Source: CBDAUN01 sp965214615
GTDB taxonomy: Bacteria > Pseudomonadota > Gammaproteobacteria > Arenicellales > JAJDZL01
Assembly (NCBI GenBank): GCA_965214615.1
Contig: OZ243952.1
Span: forward strand, 1,116,001 to 1,180,000
DNA: 64,000 nt
Direction: 5' to 3'
The notes beneath the pieces are model-generated. The model had not been told where the DNA came from. It searched no databases and saw only the letters and a list, made by a program, of their open reading frames with translations. Shown here piece by piece: positions 16,621 through 31,900 of this stretch. The first letter of the stretch is position 1. The number at the start of each line of letters is the position of its first letter. The position numbers and the translations under genes were made by a program.

Positions 16621-19600
16621 GGCAATGGCGTTGGCGCCCCGGACAGTGTAACGCTGACGGTCACCGATGACGACACCCGCGGCGTGACGGTTGCGGGCGG
16701 GTCCTTGAGCATGTCCGAGGCGGACAATGCCGGGACCGAGGGCAGGCGCGAGGATCAGGACAGCTACACGGTGGTGCTCGCGAGCGAGCCGACCGACGAT
16801 GTGCGCGTTGACATTACTGCGCCGGGGATGGTGACCTTGAGCGAATCGCAGCTTACCTTTACTCCGTCGAACTGGAACAAGGTGCAGACGGTGACGGCGA
16901 CGGCGGTGAACGACGCCATAGACAACCCTGGAGATGAGCGAGTCGGCCGCATTGCGCATGCGGTGGTTGCGGGCGGTTCGGACTATGCCGGCGTGAATGC
17001 GGCAAGTGTGGAAGTCACGGTGGCCGATGATGACGCGGCCCCTGGCGGCATTGCGCTGAGTGTGGACAAGGCGGTCATTGAAGAAGATGCGGCGACTGCG
17101 ACGGTGACCGTGACGGCAACGGTCAGCGGCGGCACCGCCTACGCCGATGCGCGCACGGTGACGGTGACGGTGGGCGATAAGGATGACAGCGCCACCGAAG
17201 GTGCGGACTACGCCGACGTGGCTAAGTTTGACATTGACATAGGCGCAGGTTCGACAAGCGCTTCGAAGAGTTTCACCTTGGATCCTGTCGATGATGTTTT
17301 GGACGAGGTTGCCGAGGCTTTGAGCATTGAAGGCGAGTCCGGGGGTGTTTCGATCAGCGGCGCTTTGATTGAAATTACAGACAATGATGCCACTGCGGTG
17401 ACGCTGGAAGCTTCGGGCAGTGCGATCTCTGAGAGCGGCGGCACCAAGACGATCACAGTGACCCTGGGGCGTGCGCTTGAAGGTGAGGAGACATTGACTG
17501 TGCCGCTGAGCTTTGCTGGAACGGCGACTTTCGGCGTCGATTACACGCTTGCCCGGCCAAAGACTGTTCCGACCGGCGTAAGCTACGCCAACCTTCAAAG
17601 CGCTGACCTTTCAGCGAGTGCGCCGACGATTTCATTCACCGGTATCGGCAGTGCGGCAAAAAGCGCAACAGTGACACTCGCTGCGAAAGAAGACGTTCTT
17701 GACGAAGGCGCATCGGAGTCGGTGTCCTTGTCTCTTGGCACGCTTGTCGCTGGCAAGCTTGACGGCGGTGCCAGCGGTTCTGGCACGCCAAGCTTCAATA
17801 TTGACGATAACGATGACACGCCGGCTATCGAGCTGAGCGTGTCGCCTGCCGAAGTGGGCGAAGATGATGAGCCGACCCGGGTTACTGTCACAGCGACGCT
17901 GGGCGGGGAGGCGCGGTTTGCAGCCGAGCAGGTGCTTGAGGTTACGGTTGGCACGTCTTCTGCGGGTGCGGGCGTTGCAGAGGACGGCAAGGATTACAAG
18001 TCTGTGAGTCCTTTTGGCATCACGATTTTGGCTGGCGCTGCCAGCGGCGAGGCGGAATTCACATTGACATTGGTCGATGACAGCATTTTCGAGCCGAGCG
18101 AGCAGGTGCCGGTCGATGGCGATCTAGAGGGTGTGCAAGTGACTGGCACTGCGGTGACGATCAATGAAGACGACTCTGCGCCGACGGCTCTTACTTTCAA
18201 GGCCGAGATCGGGCAGGGTGATGCCAGCCACGAAGTTGCCGAAGATGTGAAAACGCCGCCGACCATCACAGTAACTGCCACCTTGTCGGGCGGTGTCACG
18301 TTCTCGACTGCCAAGGCGGTGACTGTGACAGTGGGAGGTGAGGATGACACTGCCGCCGAAGGCGATGACTACCAGGCTGTGGATCAATTTACATTCGATA
18401 TTGCGGCGGAATCGTCGAGCGGGACTGGCAGTTTCACGTTCACTCCGGTGGACGATGCGATTGACGAAGGCGACGAGACTGTGAGTATCAGCGGGTCGCT
18501 TGCTGGAAGTGATGAAGTGGTGGGGCTGGCCAGCATCACCATCGTCGACGACGACACCCGCGGCATCAGTGTCTCGCCGGTGGCGCTGACTCTTGACGAG
18601 GTTGACGATCCATCGACTCCGGGCACGTTCGAGCATCAGAAAACCTATACGGTCGAGCTTGACAGCGAGCCTACCGGCACGGTGACGGTGAATCTTTCGG
18701 GCGGCGACACGAAGATCGCGACGCTCAGCGACACGAGTCTGGAATTCACGTCATCTGACTGGGATGCGCAGACTGTCACGGTCACTGCAGTGGCCGACGC
18801 GATCGACAATGCGGGAGATGCCCGCTCGGTGCGTATCGCGCATACGGTGAGTGCGGCGGACACGGACTATGAGGATCAGATTGCCGCGCCGGTGGAAGTC
18901 ACGGTGACCGACGATGACGGCGAGCCGGCTTTGAGCATAGATTCGCCGAGCGTTGCCGAGGGCGACGACGGTACGAAGGCGATGACGTTCAAGGTGACGC
19001 TGTCGCCGGCGAGCGGCAAGGCGGTGAGCGTTGTCTATGCGGATGCGGGCACGGGGACGGCGGTATCGGCGACGGACTATGCGGCGGTCACTTCGGGCAC
19101 GCTGAGCTTTGCGGCGGGCGACACTGAAAAGACGGTATCGGTGGCAGTCAAGGGCGACACGCTGGACGAGCCGAACGAGACGGTTGTTGTGCGTCTGTCT
19201 TCGGCCGCCAATGCGGCTCTTAGCGGCGGCAAGTCGAACTTGGACGGCACCGGCACGATCACCGATGACGATGCGACGCCGACGGCGGCTCTGAAGCTGA
19301 CTCCGGGCTCCATCTCTGAGAATGGCGGCACGAGCACGGTGGCGGCGACTTTGAGCGGCGCCTCGAGCCAGGCTGTGACGCTGACGGTTGCAGTTGCAGC
19401 GGTATCTCCGGCGGTCTCGGGCGACATTGCGCTGAGCGAGAACAAGACGCTGACGATTGCAGCGGGTGAGACGTCGAGCACCGGCGCGGTGACGGTCACC
19501 GCACGGGACAATGATGCGGATGCGCCGGACAAGGCGTTCACCGTATCGGCTGGCGCAAGCGGCGGCAATGGCGTTGGCGCCCCGGACAGTGTAACGCTGG

Positions 19601-19937
19601 CGGTCACGGATGACGATGATGCGCCGACGGTGTCGGTGTCCGATGCGGCTTCGGTGACCGAGGGCGACAGAGGCACTGTGAACATGAGTTTTGCGGTGAG
19701 CCTGTCAGCGGCGAGCGCCAGGGCGGTCACGGTGCCTTACACCCTGACGGGCACGGCGGCGGGCGCCAGCGACTACGAGACGCCGGCGAGTGCGAGTCTT
19801 TCGATTCCGGCGGGCGATTCTGGCGGCACGATCGTCATCAAGGTCAAGGGCGACACGCTGGACGAGCCCAATGAGACGATTATCGTCACCCTCGGTGCTC
19901 CGACCAATGCGACGGTGTCGGGCACCGAAGGCGCGGG
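16485..19937 (+). repeat. 3.45-kb segmental duplication, copy 1
   Basis: Nearly identical to 28347-31799 (offset 11,862 bp). I noticed a 1-bp deletion near 16607 and single-base differences near 19237 and 19860. It carries modules found nowhere else in the array: the AAPGGIALS, TPAIELSVSP, APTALTFKAE and TRGISVSPV units. Confidence 0.75.
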
Positions 19938-22900
19938 CGCAGCCAGCGGCACGATCACCGATGATGATGCGACGCCGACGGCGACGCTTTCGTTGGGTAG
20001 TGAAAAAGGGGCTATTCACGAATCGGGTGCGGGCAACTCGACGACAGTGACGGCGAACCTGACGGCGGTCACCTACGAGGCAGTCACGTTGACGGTGTCG
20101 GTTCCGGATGGCGCGCCGGCCAGTCAGCAAGGTGCGACGCTGACGATTGCAGCGGGTCAAACACGAAGCGCCGGCACGGTGACACTCAGCGCAGTGGATA
20201 ACGATGTAGATGCTGCCGACCGGCAGGTGGTTGTGTCGGCTAAAGCTTCCGGTGCCGATGTGGCTGATCCGGCCGATGTGACTTTGACCATCACCGATGA
20301 CGACACCCGCGGCGTGACGGTTGCGGGCGGGTCCTTGAGCATGTCCGAGGCGGACAATGCCGGGACCGAGGGCAGGCGCGAGGATCAGGACAGCTACACG
20401 GTGGTGCTCGCGAGCGAGCCGACCGACGATGTGCGCGTTGACATTACTGCGCCGGGGATGGTGACCTTGAGCGAATCGCAGCTTACCTTTACTCCGTCGA
20501 ACTGGAACAAGGTGCAGACGGTGACGGCGACGGCGGTGAACGACGCCATAGACAACCCTGGAGATGAGCGAGTCGGCCGCATTGCGCATGCGGTGGTTGC
20601 GGGCGGTTCGGACTATGCCGGCGTGAATGCGGCAAGTGTGGAAGTCACGGTGACCGACGATGACGGCGAGCCGGCTTTGAGCATAGATTCGCCGAGCGTT
20701 GCCGAGGGCGACGACGGTACGAGGGCGATGACGTTCAAGGTGACGCTGTCGCCGGCGAGCGGCAAGGCGGTGAGTGTTGTCTATGCGGATGCGGGCACGG
20801 GGACGGCGGTATCGGCGACGGACTATGCGGCGGTCACTTCGGGCACGCTGAGCTTTGCGGCGGGCGACACTGAAAAGACGGTATCGGTGGCAGTCAAGGG
20901 CGACACGCTGGACGAGCCGAACGAGACGGTTGTTGTGCGTCTGTCTTCGGCCGCCAATGCGGCTCTTAGCGGCGGCAAGTCGACCTTGGACGGCACCGGC
21001 ACGATCACCGATGACGATGCGACGCCGACGGCGGCTCTGAAGCTGACTCCGGGCTCCATCTCTGAGAATGGCGGCACGAGCACGGTGACGGCGACTTTGA
21101 GCGGCGCCTCGAGCCAGGCTGTGACGCTGACGGTTGCAGTTGCAGCGGTATCTCCGGCGGTCTCGGGCGACATTGCGCTGAGCGAGAACAAGACGCTGAC
21201 GATTGCAGCGGGTGAGACGTCGAGCACCGGTACGGTGACGGTCACCGCCCGGGACAATGATGCGGATGCGCCGGACAAGGCGTTCACCGTCTCGGCTGGC
21301 GCAAGCGGCGGCGGGGTGGCGGATCCGTCACCGGTGACGCTGGCGGTCACGGATGACGATGATGCGCCGACGGTGTCGGTGTCCGATGCGGCTTCGGTGA
21401 CCGAGGGCGACAGAGGCACTGTGAACATGAGTTTTGCGGTGAGCCTGTCAGCGGCGAGCGCCAGGGCGGTCACGGTGCCTTACGCCCTGACGGGCACGGC
21501 GGCGGGCGCCAGCGACTACGAGACGCCGGCGAGTGCGAGTCTTTCGATTCCGGCGGGCGATTCTGGCGGCACGATCGTCATCAAGGTCAAGGGCGACACG
21601 GTGGACGAGCCCAATGAGACGATTATCGTCACCCTCGGTGCTCCGACCAATGCGACGGTGTCGGGCACCGAAGGCGCGGGCGCGGCCAGCGGTTCCATTA
21701 CCGATGACGATGCCACTGCGGTGGTACTGGAAGCATCCGGCAGTGCGATCTCTGAGAACGGCGGTACCAAGACGATCACAGTGACCCTGGGACGTGCGCT
21801 GCAGGGCGAGGAGACACTTTCGGTGCCCTTGGCCTTCGCTGGAACGGCGACTTTTGGTGCCGATTACACGCTTGCCCGGCCAAAGACTGCTCCGACCGGC
21901 GTAAGCTACGCCAACCTTCAAAGCACTGATCTTGCAACGAGTGCGCCGACGATTTCATTCACCGGTATCGGCAGTGCGGCAAAAAGCGCAACAGTGACAC
22001 TCGCTGCGAAAGAAGACGTTCTTGACGAAGGCGCATCGGAGTCGGTGTCTGTGTCTCTTGGCACGCTTGTCGCTGGCAAGCTTGACGGCGGTGCCAGTGG
22101 TTCAGGCGCATCTACCTTTAATATTGACGATAACGATGATGCACCCGTGATATCGGTTGACGCGCCGAGTGTGACGGAAGGCGCCAAAGACACCACGGCA
22201 ACATTGACATTCAAGGTTTCCCTTTCTGCACAGAGCGGGCAGGCGGTTACAGTCGCTTATGCCGAGCACACCGGCGGCACGGCGACGCAGGGTGAAGACT
22301 ACGATGCGCTTACATCCGGCACGCTGAGTTTTGCAGCGGGCGATCTTAGCAAGACGATAGCCATCACGGTCAAAGGCGATGGGCTTGATGAGGCGGATGA
22401 GACAGTATTCATACGTCTGTCTTCGCCGACCAACGCGACGTTGAAAGACGGTGATACGGATCTTGATGCAACCGGAACCATCACCGATGATGATGATTTG
22501 CCGGAGGTGTCGGTGAGCGATGCGGCTGCTGTGACTGAGGGCGATGATGCGAAGGTGACGACAGCGATGCGATTCGAGGTATCTTTGTCTGAGGCAAGTG
22601 GACGAGCGGTGACGGTGCCTTATACATTGGCTGGCACGGCGACTGAGGGCGAGGACTATGAGCAGGTGGCGAAAAAAGAGTTAAGTGTTGCCGCTGGCAG
22701 TGAAAGTGCTGAGATCGTCATCAAGGTCAAGGGCGACACGCTGGACGAGCCCAATGAGACGATTATCGTCACCCTCGGTGCTCCGACCAATGCGACGGTG
22801 TCGGGCACCGAAGGCGCGGGCGCGGCCAGCGGTACGATCAATGACGACGACGCAACGCCGACGGTGACGCTGAAGCTGACTCCGGGCTCGATCGCCGAGA

Positions 22901-25900
22901 ATGGCGGCACGAGCACGGTGGCGGCGACTTTGAGCGGCGCCTCGAGCCAGGCTGTGACGCTGACGGTTGCAGCTGCAGCGGTATCTCCGGCGGTCTCGGG
23001 CGACATTGCGCTGAGCGAGAACAAGACGCTGACGATTGCAGCGGGTGAGACGGCGAGCACCGGCGCGGTGACGGTCACCGCCCGGGACAATGATGCGGAT
23101 GCGCCGGACAAGGCGTTCACCGTATCGGCTGGCGCAAGCGGCGGCGGGGTGGCGGATCCGTCACCGGTGACGCTGGCGGTCACGGATGACGATGATGCGC
23201 CGACGGTGTCGGTGTCCGATGCGGCTTCGGTGACCGAGGGCGACAGAGGCACTGTGAACATGAGTTTTGCGGTGAGCCTGTCAGCGGCGAGCGCCAGGGC
23301 GGTCACGGTGCCTTACACCCTGACGGGCACGGCGGCGGGCGCCAGCGACTACGAGACGCCGGCGAGTGCGAGTCTTTCGATTCCGGCGGGCGATTCTGGC
23401 GGCACGATCGTCATCAAGGTCAAGGGCGACACGGTGGACGAGCCCAATGAGACGATTATCGTCACCCTCGGTGCTCCGACCAATGCGACGGTGTCGGGCA
23501 CCGAAGGCGCGGGCGCGGCCAGCGGTTCCATTACCGATGACGATGCCACTGCGGTGGTACTGGAAGCATCCGGCAGTGCGATCTCTGAGAACGGCGGTAC
23601 CAAGACGATCACAGTGACCCTGGGACGTGCGCTGCAGGGCGAGGAGACACTTTCGGTGCCCTTGGCCTTCGCTGGAACGGCGACTTTTGGTGCCGATTAC
23701 ACGCTTGCCCGGCCAAAGACTGCTCCGACCGGCGTAAGCTACGCCAACCTTCAAAGCACTGATCTTGCAACGAGTGCGCCGACGATTTCATTCACCGGTA
23801 TCGGCAGTGCGGCAAAAAGCGCAACAGTGGCACTCGCTGCGAAAGAAGACGTTCTTGACGAAGGCGCATCGGAGTCGGTGTCTGTGTCTCTTGGCACGCT
23901 TGTCGCTGGCAAGCTTGACGGCGGCGCCAGTGGTTCAGGCGCATCTACCTTTAATATTGACGATAACGATGATGCACCCGTGATATCGGTTGACGCGCCG
24001 AGTGTGACGGAAGGCGCCAAAGACACCACGGCAACATTGACATTCAAGGTTTCCCTTTCTGCACAGAGCGGGCAGGCGGTTACAGTCGCTTATGCCGAGC
24101 ACACCGGCGGCACGGCGACGCAGGGTGAAGACTACGATGCGCTTACATCCGGCACGCTGAGTTTTGCAGCGGGCGATCTTAGCAAGACGATAGCCATCAC
24201 GGTCAAAGGCGATGGGCTTGATGAGGCGGATGAGACAGTATTCATACGTCTGTCTTCGCCGACCAACGCGACGTTGAAAGACGGTGATACGGATCTTGAT
24301 GCAACCGGAACCATCACCGATGATGATGATTTGCCGGAGGTGTCGGTGAGCGATGCGGCTGCTGTGACTGAGGGCGATGATGCGAAGGTGACGACAGCGA
24401 TGCGATTCGAGGTATCTTTGTCTGAGGCAAGTGGACGAGCGGTGACGGTGCCTTATACATTGGCTGGCACGGCGACTGAGGGCGAGGACTATGAGCAGGT
24501 GGCGAAAAAAGAGTTAAGTGTTGCCGCTGGCAGTGAAAGTGCTGAGATCGTCATCAAGGTCAAGGGCGACACGCTGGACGAGCCCAATGAGACGATTATC
24601 GTCACCCTCGGTGCTCCGACCAATGCGACGGTGTCGGGCACCGAAGGCGCGGGCGCGGCCAGCGGTACGATCAATGACGACGACGCAACGCCGACGGTGA
24701 CGCTGAAGCTGACTCCGGGCTCGATCGCCGAGAATGGCGGCACGAGCACGGTGGCGGCGACTTTGAGCGGCGCCTCGAGCCAGGCTGTGACGCTGACGGT
24801 TGCAGCTGCAGCGGTATCTCCGGCGGTCTCGGGCGACATTGCGCTGAGCGAGAACAAGACGCTGACGATTGCAGCGGGTGAGACGGCGAGCACCGGCGCG
24901 GTGACGGTCACCGCCCGGGACAATGATGCGGATGCGCCGGACAAGACGTTCACCGTCTCGGCTGGCGCAAGCGGCGGCAATGGCGTTGGCGCCCCGGACA
25001 GTGTAACGCTGACGGTCACCGATGACGACACCCGCGGCGTGACGGTTGCGGGCGGGTCCTTGAGCATGTCCGAGGCGGACAATGCCGGGACCGAGGGCAG
25101 GCGCGAGGATCAGGACAGCTACACGGTGGTGCTCGCGAGCGAGCCGACCGACGATGTGCGCGTTGACATTACTGCGCCGGGGATGGTGACCTTGAGCGAA
25201 TCGCAGCTTACCTTTACTCCGTCGAACTGGAACAAGGTGCAGACGGTGACGGCGACGGCGGTGAACGACGCCATAGACAACCCTGGAGATGAGCGAGTCG
25301 GCCGCATTGCGCATGCGGTGGTTGCGGGCGGTTCGGACTATGCCGGCGTGAATGCGGCAAGTGTGGAAGTCACGGTGACCGACGATGACGGCGAGCCGGC
25401 TTTGAGCATAGATTCGCCGAGCGTTGCCGAGGGCGACGACGGTACGAGGGCGATGACGTTCAAGGTGACGCTGTCGCCGGCGAGCGGCAAGGCGGTGAGT
25501 GTTGTCTATGCGGATGCGGGCACGGGGACGGCGGTATCGGCGACGGACTATGCGGCGGTCACTTCGGGCACGCTGAGCTTTGCGGCGGGCGACACTGAAA
25601 AGACGGTATCGGTGGCAGTCAAGGGCGACACGCTGGACGAGCCGAACGAGACGGTTGTTGTGCGTCTGTCTTCGGCCGCCAATGCGGCTCTTAGCGGCGG
25701 CAAGTCGACCTTGGACGGCACCGGCACGATCACCGATGACGATGCGACGCCGACGGCGGCTCTGAAGCTGACTCCGGGCTCCATCTCTGAGAATGGCGGC
25801 ACGAGCACGGTGACGGCGACCCTGAGCGGCGCCTCGAGCCAGGCTGTGACGCTGACGGTTGCAGTTGCAGCGGTATCTCCGGCGGTCTCGGGCGACATTG

Positions 25901-28900
25901 CGCTGAGCGAGAACAAGACGCTGACGATTGCAGCGGGTGAGACGTCGAGCACCGGTACGGTGACGGTCACCGCCCGGGACAATGATGCGGATGCGCCGGA
26001 CAAGGCGTTCACCGTCTCGGCTGGCGCAAGCGGCGGCGGGGTGGCGGATCCGTCACCGGTGACGCTGGCGGTCACGGATGACGATGATGCGCCGACGGTG
26101 TCGGTGTCCGATGCGGCTTCGGTGACCGAGGGCGACAGAGGCACTGTGAACATGAGTTTTGCGGTGAGCCTGTCAGCGGCGAGCGCCAGGGCGGTCACGG
26201 TGCCTTACACCCTGACGGGCACGGCGGCGGGCGCCAGCGACTACGAGACGCCGGCGAGTGCGAGTCTTTCGATTCCGGCGGGCGATTCCGGCGGCACGAT
26301 CGTCATCAAGGTCAAGGGCGACACGCTGGACGAGCCCAATGAGACGATTATCGTCACCCTCGGTGCTCCGACCAATGCGACGGTGTCGGGCACCGAAGGC
26401 GCGGGCGCGGCAACCGGTACGATCAATGACGACGACGCAACGCCGACGGTGACGCTGAAGCTGACTCCGGGCTCCATCTCTGAGAATGGCGGCACGAGCA
26501 CGGTGGCGGCGACTTTGAGCGGCGCCTCGAGCCAGGCTGTGACGCTGACGGTTGCAGCTGCAGCGGTATCTCCGGCGGTCTCGGGCGACATTGCGCTGAG
26601 CGAGAACAAGACGCTGACGATTGCAGCGGGTGAGACGGCGAGCACCGGCACGGTGACGGTCACCGCCCGGGACAATGATGTGGATGCGGCGGACAAGACG
26701 TTCACCGTCTCGGCTGGCGCAAGCGGCGGCAATGGCGTTGGCGCCCCGGACAGTGTAACGCTGACGGTCACCGATGACGACACCCGCGGCGTGACGGTTG
26801 CGGGCGGGTCCTTGAGCATGTCCGAGGCGGACAATGCCGGGACCGAGGGCAGGCGCGAGGATCAGGACAGCTACACGGTGGTGCTCGCGAGCGAGCCGAC
26901 CGACGATGTGCGCGTTGACATTACTGCGCCGGGGATGGTGACCTTGAGCGAATCGCAGCTTACCTTTACTCCGTCGAACTGGAACAAGGTGCAGACGGTG
27001 ACGGCGACGGCGGTGAACGACGCCATAGACAACCCTGGAGATGAGCGAGTCGGCCGCATTGCGCATGCGGTGGTTGCGGGCGGTTCGGACTATGCCGGCG
27101 TGAATGCGGCAAGTGTGGAAGTCACGGTGACCGACGATGACGGCGAGCCGGCTTTGAGCATAGATTCGCCGAGCGTTGCCGAGGGCGACGACGGTACGAG
27201 GGCGATGACGTTCAAGGTGACGCTGTCGCCGGCGAGCGGCAAGGCGGTGAGTGTTGTCTATGCGGATGCGGGCACGGGGACGGCGGTATCGGCGACGGAC
27301 TATGCGGCGGTCACTTCGGGCACGCTGAGCTTTGCGGCGGGCGACACTGAAAAGACGGTATCGGTGGCAGTCAAGGGCGACACGCTGGACGAGCCGAACG
27401 AGACGGTTGTTGTGCGTCTGTCTTCGGCCGCCAATGCGGCTCTTAGCGGCGGCAAGTCGAACTTGGACGGCACCGGCACGATCACCGATGACGATGCGAC
27501 GCCGACGGCGGCTCTGAAGCTGACTCCGGGCTCCATCTCTGAGAATGGCGGCACGAGCACGGTGACGGCGACTTTGAGCGGCGCCTCGAGCCAGGCTGTG
27601 ACGCTGACGGTTGCAGTTGCAGCGGTATCTCCGGCGGTCTCGGGCGACATTGCGCTGAGCGAGAACAAGACGCTGACGATTGCAGCGGGTGAGACGTCGA
27701 GCACCGGCGCGGTGACGGTCACCGCACGGGACAATGATGCGGATGCGCCGGACAAGGCGTTCACCGTATCGGCTGGCGCAAGCGGCGGCAATGGCGTTGG
27801 CGCCCCGGACAGTGTAACGCTGGCGGTCACGGATGACGATGATGCGCCGACGGTGTCGGTGTCCGATGCGGCTTCGGTGACCGAGGGCGACAGAGGCACT
27901 GTGAACATGAGTTTTGCGGTGAGCCTGTCAGCGGCGAGCGCCAGGGCGGTCACGGTGCCTTACACCCTGACGGGCACGGCGGCGGGCGCCAGCGACTACG
28001 AGACGCCGGCGAGTGCGAGTCTTTCGATTCCGGCGGGCGATTCCGGCGGCACGATCGTCATCAAGGTCAAGGGCGACACGCTGGACGAGCCCAATGAGAC
28101 GATTATCGTCACCCTCGGTGCTCCGACCAATGCGACGGTGTCGGGCACCGAAGGCGCGGGCGCGGCAACCGGTACGATCAATGACGACGACGCAACGCCG
28201 ACGGTGACGCTGAAGCTGACTCCGGGCTCCATCTCTGAGAATGGCGGCACGAGCACGGTGGCGGCGACTTTGAGCGGCGCCTCGAGCCAGGCTGTGACGC
28301 TGACGGTTGCAGCTGCAGCGGTATCTCCGGCGGTCTCGGGCGACATTGCGCTGAGCGAGAACAAGACGCTGACGATTGCAGCGGGTGAGACGTCGAGCAC
28401 CGGCACGGTGACGGTCACCGCCCGGGACAATGATGTGGATGCGGCGGACAAGACGTTCACCGTCTCGGCTGGCGCAAGCGGCGGCAATGGCGTTGGCGCC
28501 CCGGACAGTGTAACGCTGACGGTCACCGATGACGACACCCGCGGCGTGACGGTTGCGGGCGGGTCCTTGAGCATGTCCGAGGCGGACAATGCCGGGACCG
28601 AGGGCAGGCGCGAGGATCAGGACAGCTACACGGTGGTGCTCGCGAGCGAGCCGACCGACGATGTGCGCGTTGACATTACTGCGCCGGGGATGGTGACCTT
28701 GAGCGAATCGCAGCTTACCTTTACTCCGTCGAACTGGAACAAGGTGCAGACGGTGACGGCGACGGCGGTGAACGACGCCATAGACAACCCTGGAGATGAG
28801 CGAGTCGGCCGCATTGCGCATGCGGTGGTTGCGGGCGGTTCGGACTATGCCGGCGTGAATGCGGCAAGTGTGGAAGTCACGGTGGCCGATGATGACGCGG

Positions 28901-31900
28901 CCCCTGGCGGCATTGCGCTGAGTGTGGACAAGGCGGTCATTGAAGAAGATGCGGCGACTGCGACGGTGACCGTGACGGCAACGGTCAGCGGCGGCACCGC
29001 CTACGCCGATGCGCGCACGGTGACGGTGACGGTGGGCGATAAGGATGACAGCGCCACCGAAGGTGCGGACTACGCCGACGTGGCTAAGTTTGACATTGAC
29101 ATAGGCGCAGGTTCGACAAGCGCTTCGAAGAGTTTCACCTTGGATCCTGTCGATGATGTTTTGGACGAGGTTGCCGAGGCTTTGAGCATTGAAGGCGAGT
29201 CCGGGGGTGTTTCGATCAGCGGCGCTTTGATTGAAATTACAGACAATGATGCCACTGCGGTGACGCTGGAAGCTTCGGGCAGTGCGATCTCTGAGAGCGG
29301 CGGCACCAAGACGATCACAGTGACCCTGGGGCGTGCGCTTGAAGGTGAGGAGACATTGACTGTGCCGCTGAGCTTTGCTGGAACGGCGACTTTCGGCGTC
29401 GATTACACGCTTGCCCGGCCAAAGACTGTTCCGACCGGCGTAAGCTACGCCAACCTTCAAAGCGCTGACCTTTCAGCGAGTGCGCCGACGATTTCATTCA
29501 CCGGTATCGGCAGTGCGGCAAAAAGCGCAACAGTGACACTCGCTGCGAAAGAAGACGTTCTTGACGAAGGCGCATCGGAGTCGGTGTCCTTGTCTCTTGG
29601 CACGCTTGTCGCTGGCAAGCTTGACGGCGGTGCCAGCGGTTCTGGCACGCCAAGCTTCAATATTGACGATAACGATGACACGCCGGCTATCGAGCTGAGC
29701 GTGTCGCCTGCCGAAGTGGGCGAAGATGATGAGCCGACCCGGGTTACTGTCACAGCGACGCTGGGCGGGGAGGCGCGGTTTGCAGCCGAGCAGGTGCTTG
29801 AGGTTACGGTTGGCACGTCTTCTGCGGGTGCGGGCGTTGCAGAGGACGGCAAGGATTACAAGTCTGTGAGTCCTTTTGGCATCACGATTTTGGCTGGCGC
29901 TGCCAGCGGCGAGGCGGAATTCACATTGACATTGGTCGATGACAGCATTTTCGAGCCGAGCGAGCAGGTGCCGGTCGATGGCGATCTAGAGGGTGTGCAA
30001 GTGACTGGCACTGCGGTGACGATCAATGAAGACGACTCTGCGCCGACGGCTCTTACTTTCAAGGCCGAGATCGGGCAGGGTGATGCCAGCCACGAAGTTG
30101 CCGAAGATGTGAAAACGCCGCCGACCATCACAGTAACTGCCACCTTGTCGGGCGGTGTCACGTTCTCGACTGCCAAGGCGGTGACTGTGACAGTGGGAGG
30201 TGAGGATGACACTGCCGCCGAAGGCGATGACTACCAGGCTGTGGATCAATTTACATTCGATATTGCGGCGGAATCGTCGAGCGGGACTGGCAGTTTCACG
30301 TTCACTCCGGTGGACGATGCGATTGACGAAGGCGACGAGACTGTGAGTATCAGCGGGTCGCTTGCTGGAAGTGATGAAGTGGTGGGGCTGGCCAGCATCA
30401 CCATCGTCGACGACGACACCCGCGGCATCAGTGTCTCGCCGGTGGCGCTGACTCTTGACGAGGTTGACGATCCATCGACTCCGGGCACGTTCGAGCATCA
30501 GAAAACCTATACGGTCGAGCTTGACAGCGAGCCTACCGGCACGGTGACGGTGAATCTTTCGGGCGGCGACACGAAGATCGCGACGCTCAGCGACACGAGT
30601 CTGGAATTCACGTCATCTGACTGGGATGCGCAGACTGTCACGGTCACTGCAGTGGCCGACGCGATCGACAATGCGGGAGATGCCCGCTCGGTGCGTATCG
30701 CGCATACGGTGAGTGCGGCGGACACGGACTATGAGGATCAGATTGCCGCGCCGGTGGAAGTCACGGTGACCGACGATGACGGCGAGCCGGCTTTGAGCAT
30801 AGATTCGCCGAGCGTTGCCGAGGGCGACGACGGTACGAAGGCGATGACGTTCAAGGTGACGCTGTCGCCGGCGAGCGGCAAGGCGGTGAGCGTTGTCTAT
30901 GCGGATGCGGGCACGGGGACGGCGGTATCGGCGACGGACTATGCGGCGGTCACTTCGGGCACGCTGAGCTTTGCGGCGGGCGACACTGAAAAGACGGTAT
31001 CGGTGGCAGTCAAGGGCGACACGCTAGACGAGCCGAACGAGACGGTTGTTGTGCGTCTGTCTTCGGCCGCCAATGCGGCTCTTAGCGGCGGCAAGTCGAC
31101 CTTGGACGGCACCGGCACGATCACCGATGACGATGCGACGCCGACGGCGGCTCTGAAGCTGACTCCGGGCTCCATCTCTGAGAATGGCGGCACGAGCACG
31201 GTGGCGGCGACTTTGAGCGGCGCCTCGAGCCAGGCTGTGACGCTGACGGTTGCAGTTGCAGCGGTATCTCCGGCGGTCTCGGGCGACATTGCGCTGAGCG
31301 AGAACAAGACGCTGACGATTGCAGCGGGTGAGACGTCGAGCACCGGCGCGGTGACGGTCACCGCACGGGACAATGATGCGGATGCGCCGGACAAGGCGTT
31401 CACCGTATCGGCTGGCGCAAGCGGCGGCAATGGCGTTGGCGCCCCGGACAGTGTAACGCTGGCGGTCACGGATGACGATGATGCGCCGACGGTGTCGGTG
31501 TCCGATGCGGCTTCGGTGACCGAGGGCGACAGAGGCACTGTGAACATGAGTTTTGCGGTGAGCCTGTCAGCGGCGAGCGCCAGGGCGGTCACGGTGCCTT
31601 ACACCCTGACGGGCACGGCGGCGGGCGCCAGCGACTACGAGACGCCGGCGAGTGCGAGTCTTTCGATTCCGGCGGGCGATTCTGGCGGCACGATCGTCAT
31701 CAAGGTCAAGGGCGACACGCTGGACGAGCCCAATGAGACGATTATCGTCACCCTCGGTGCTCCGACCAATGCGACGGTGTCGGGCACCGAAGGCGCGGGC
31801 GCGGCCAGCGGTTCCATTACCGATGACGATGCCACTGCGGTGGTACTGGAAGCATCCGGCAGTGCGATCTCTGAGAACGGCGGTACCAAGACGATCACAG

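Noticed and set aside
27928..29460. Long minus-strand open frames (up to 510 codons) throughout the repeat array, for example also 16207-17598
   Set aside because: They recur with exactly the period of the Calx-beta repeats, encode Arg/His-rich low-complexity sequence, and mirror the biased codons of the plus-strand gene. They are antisense artefacts.
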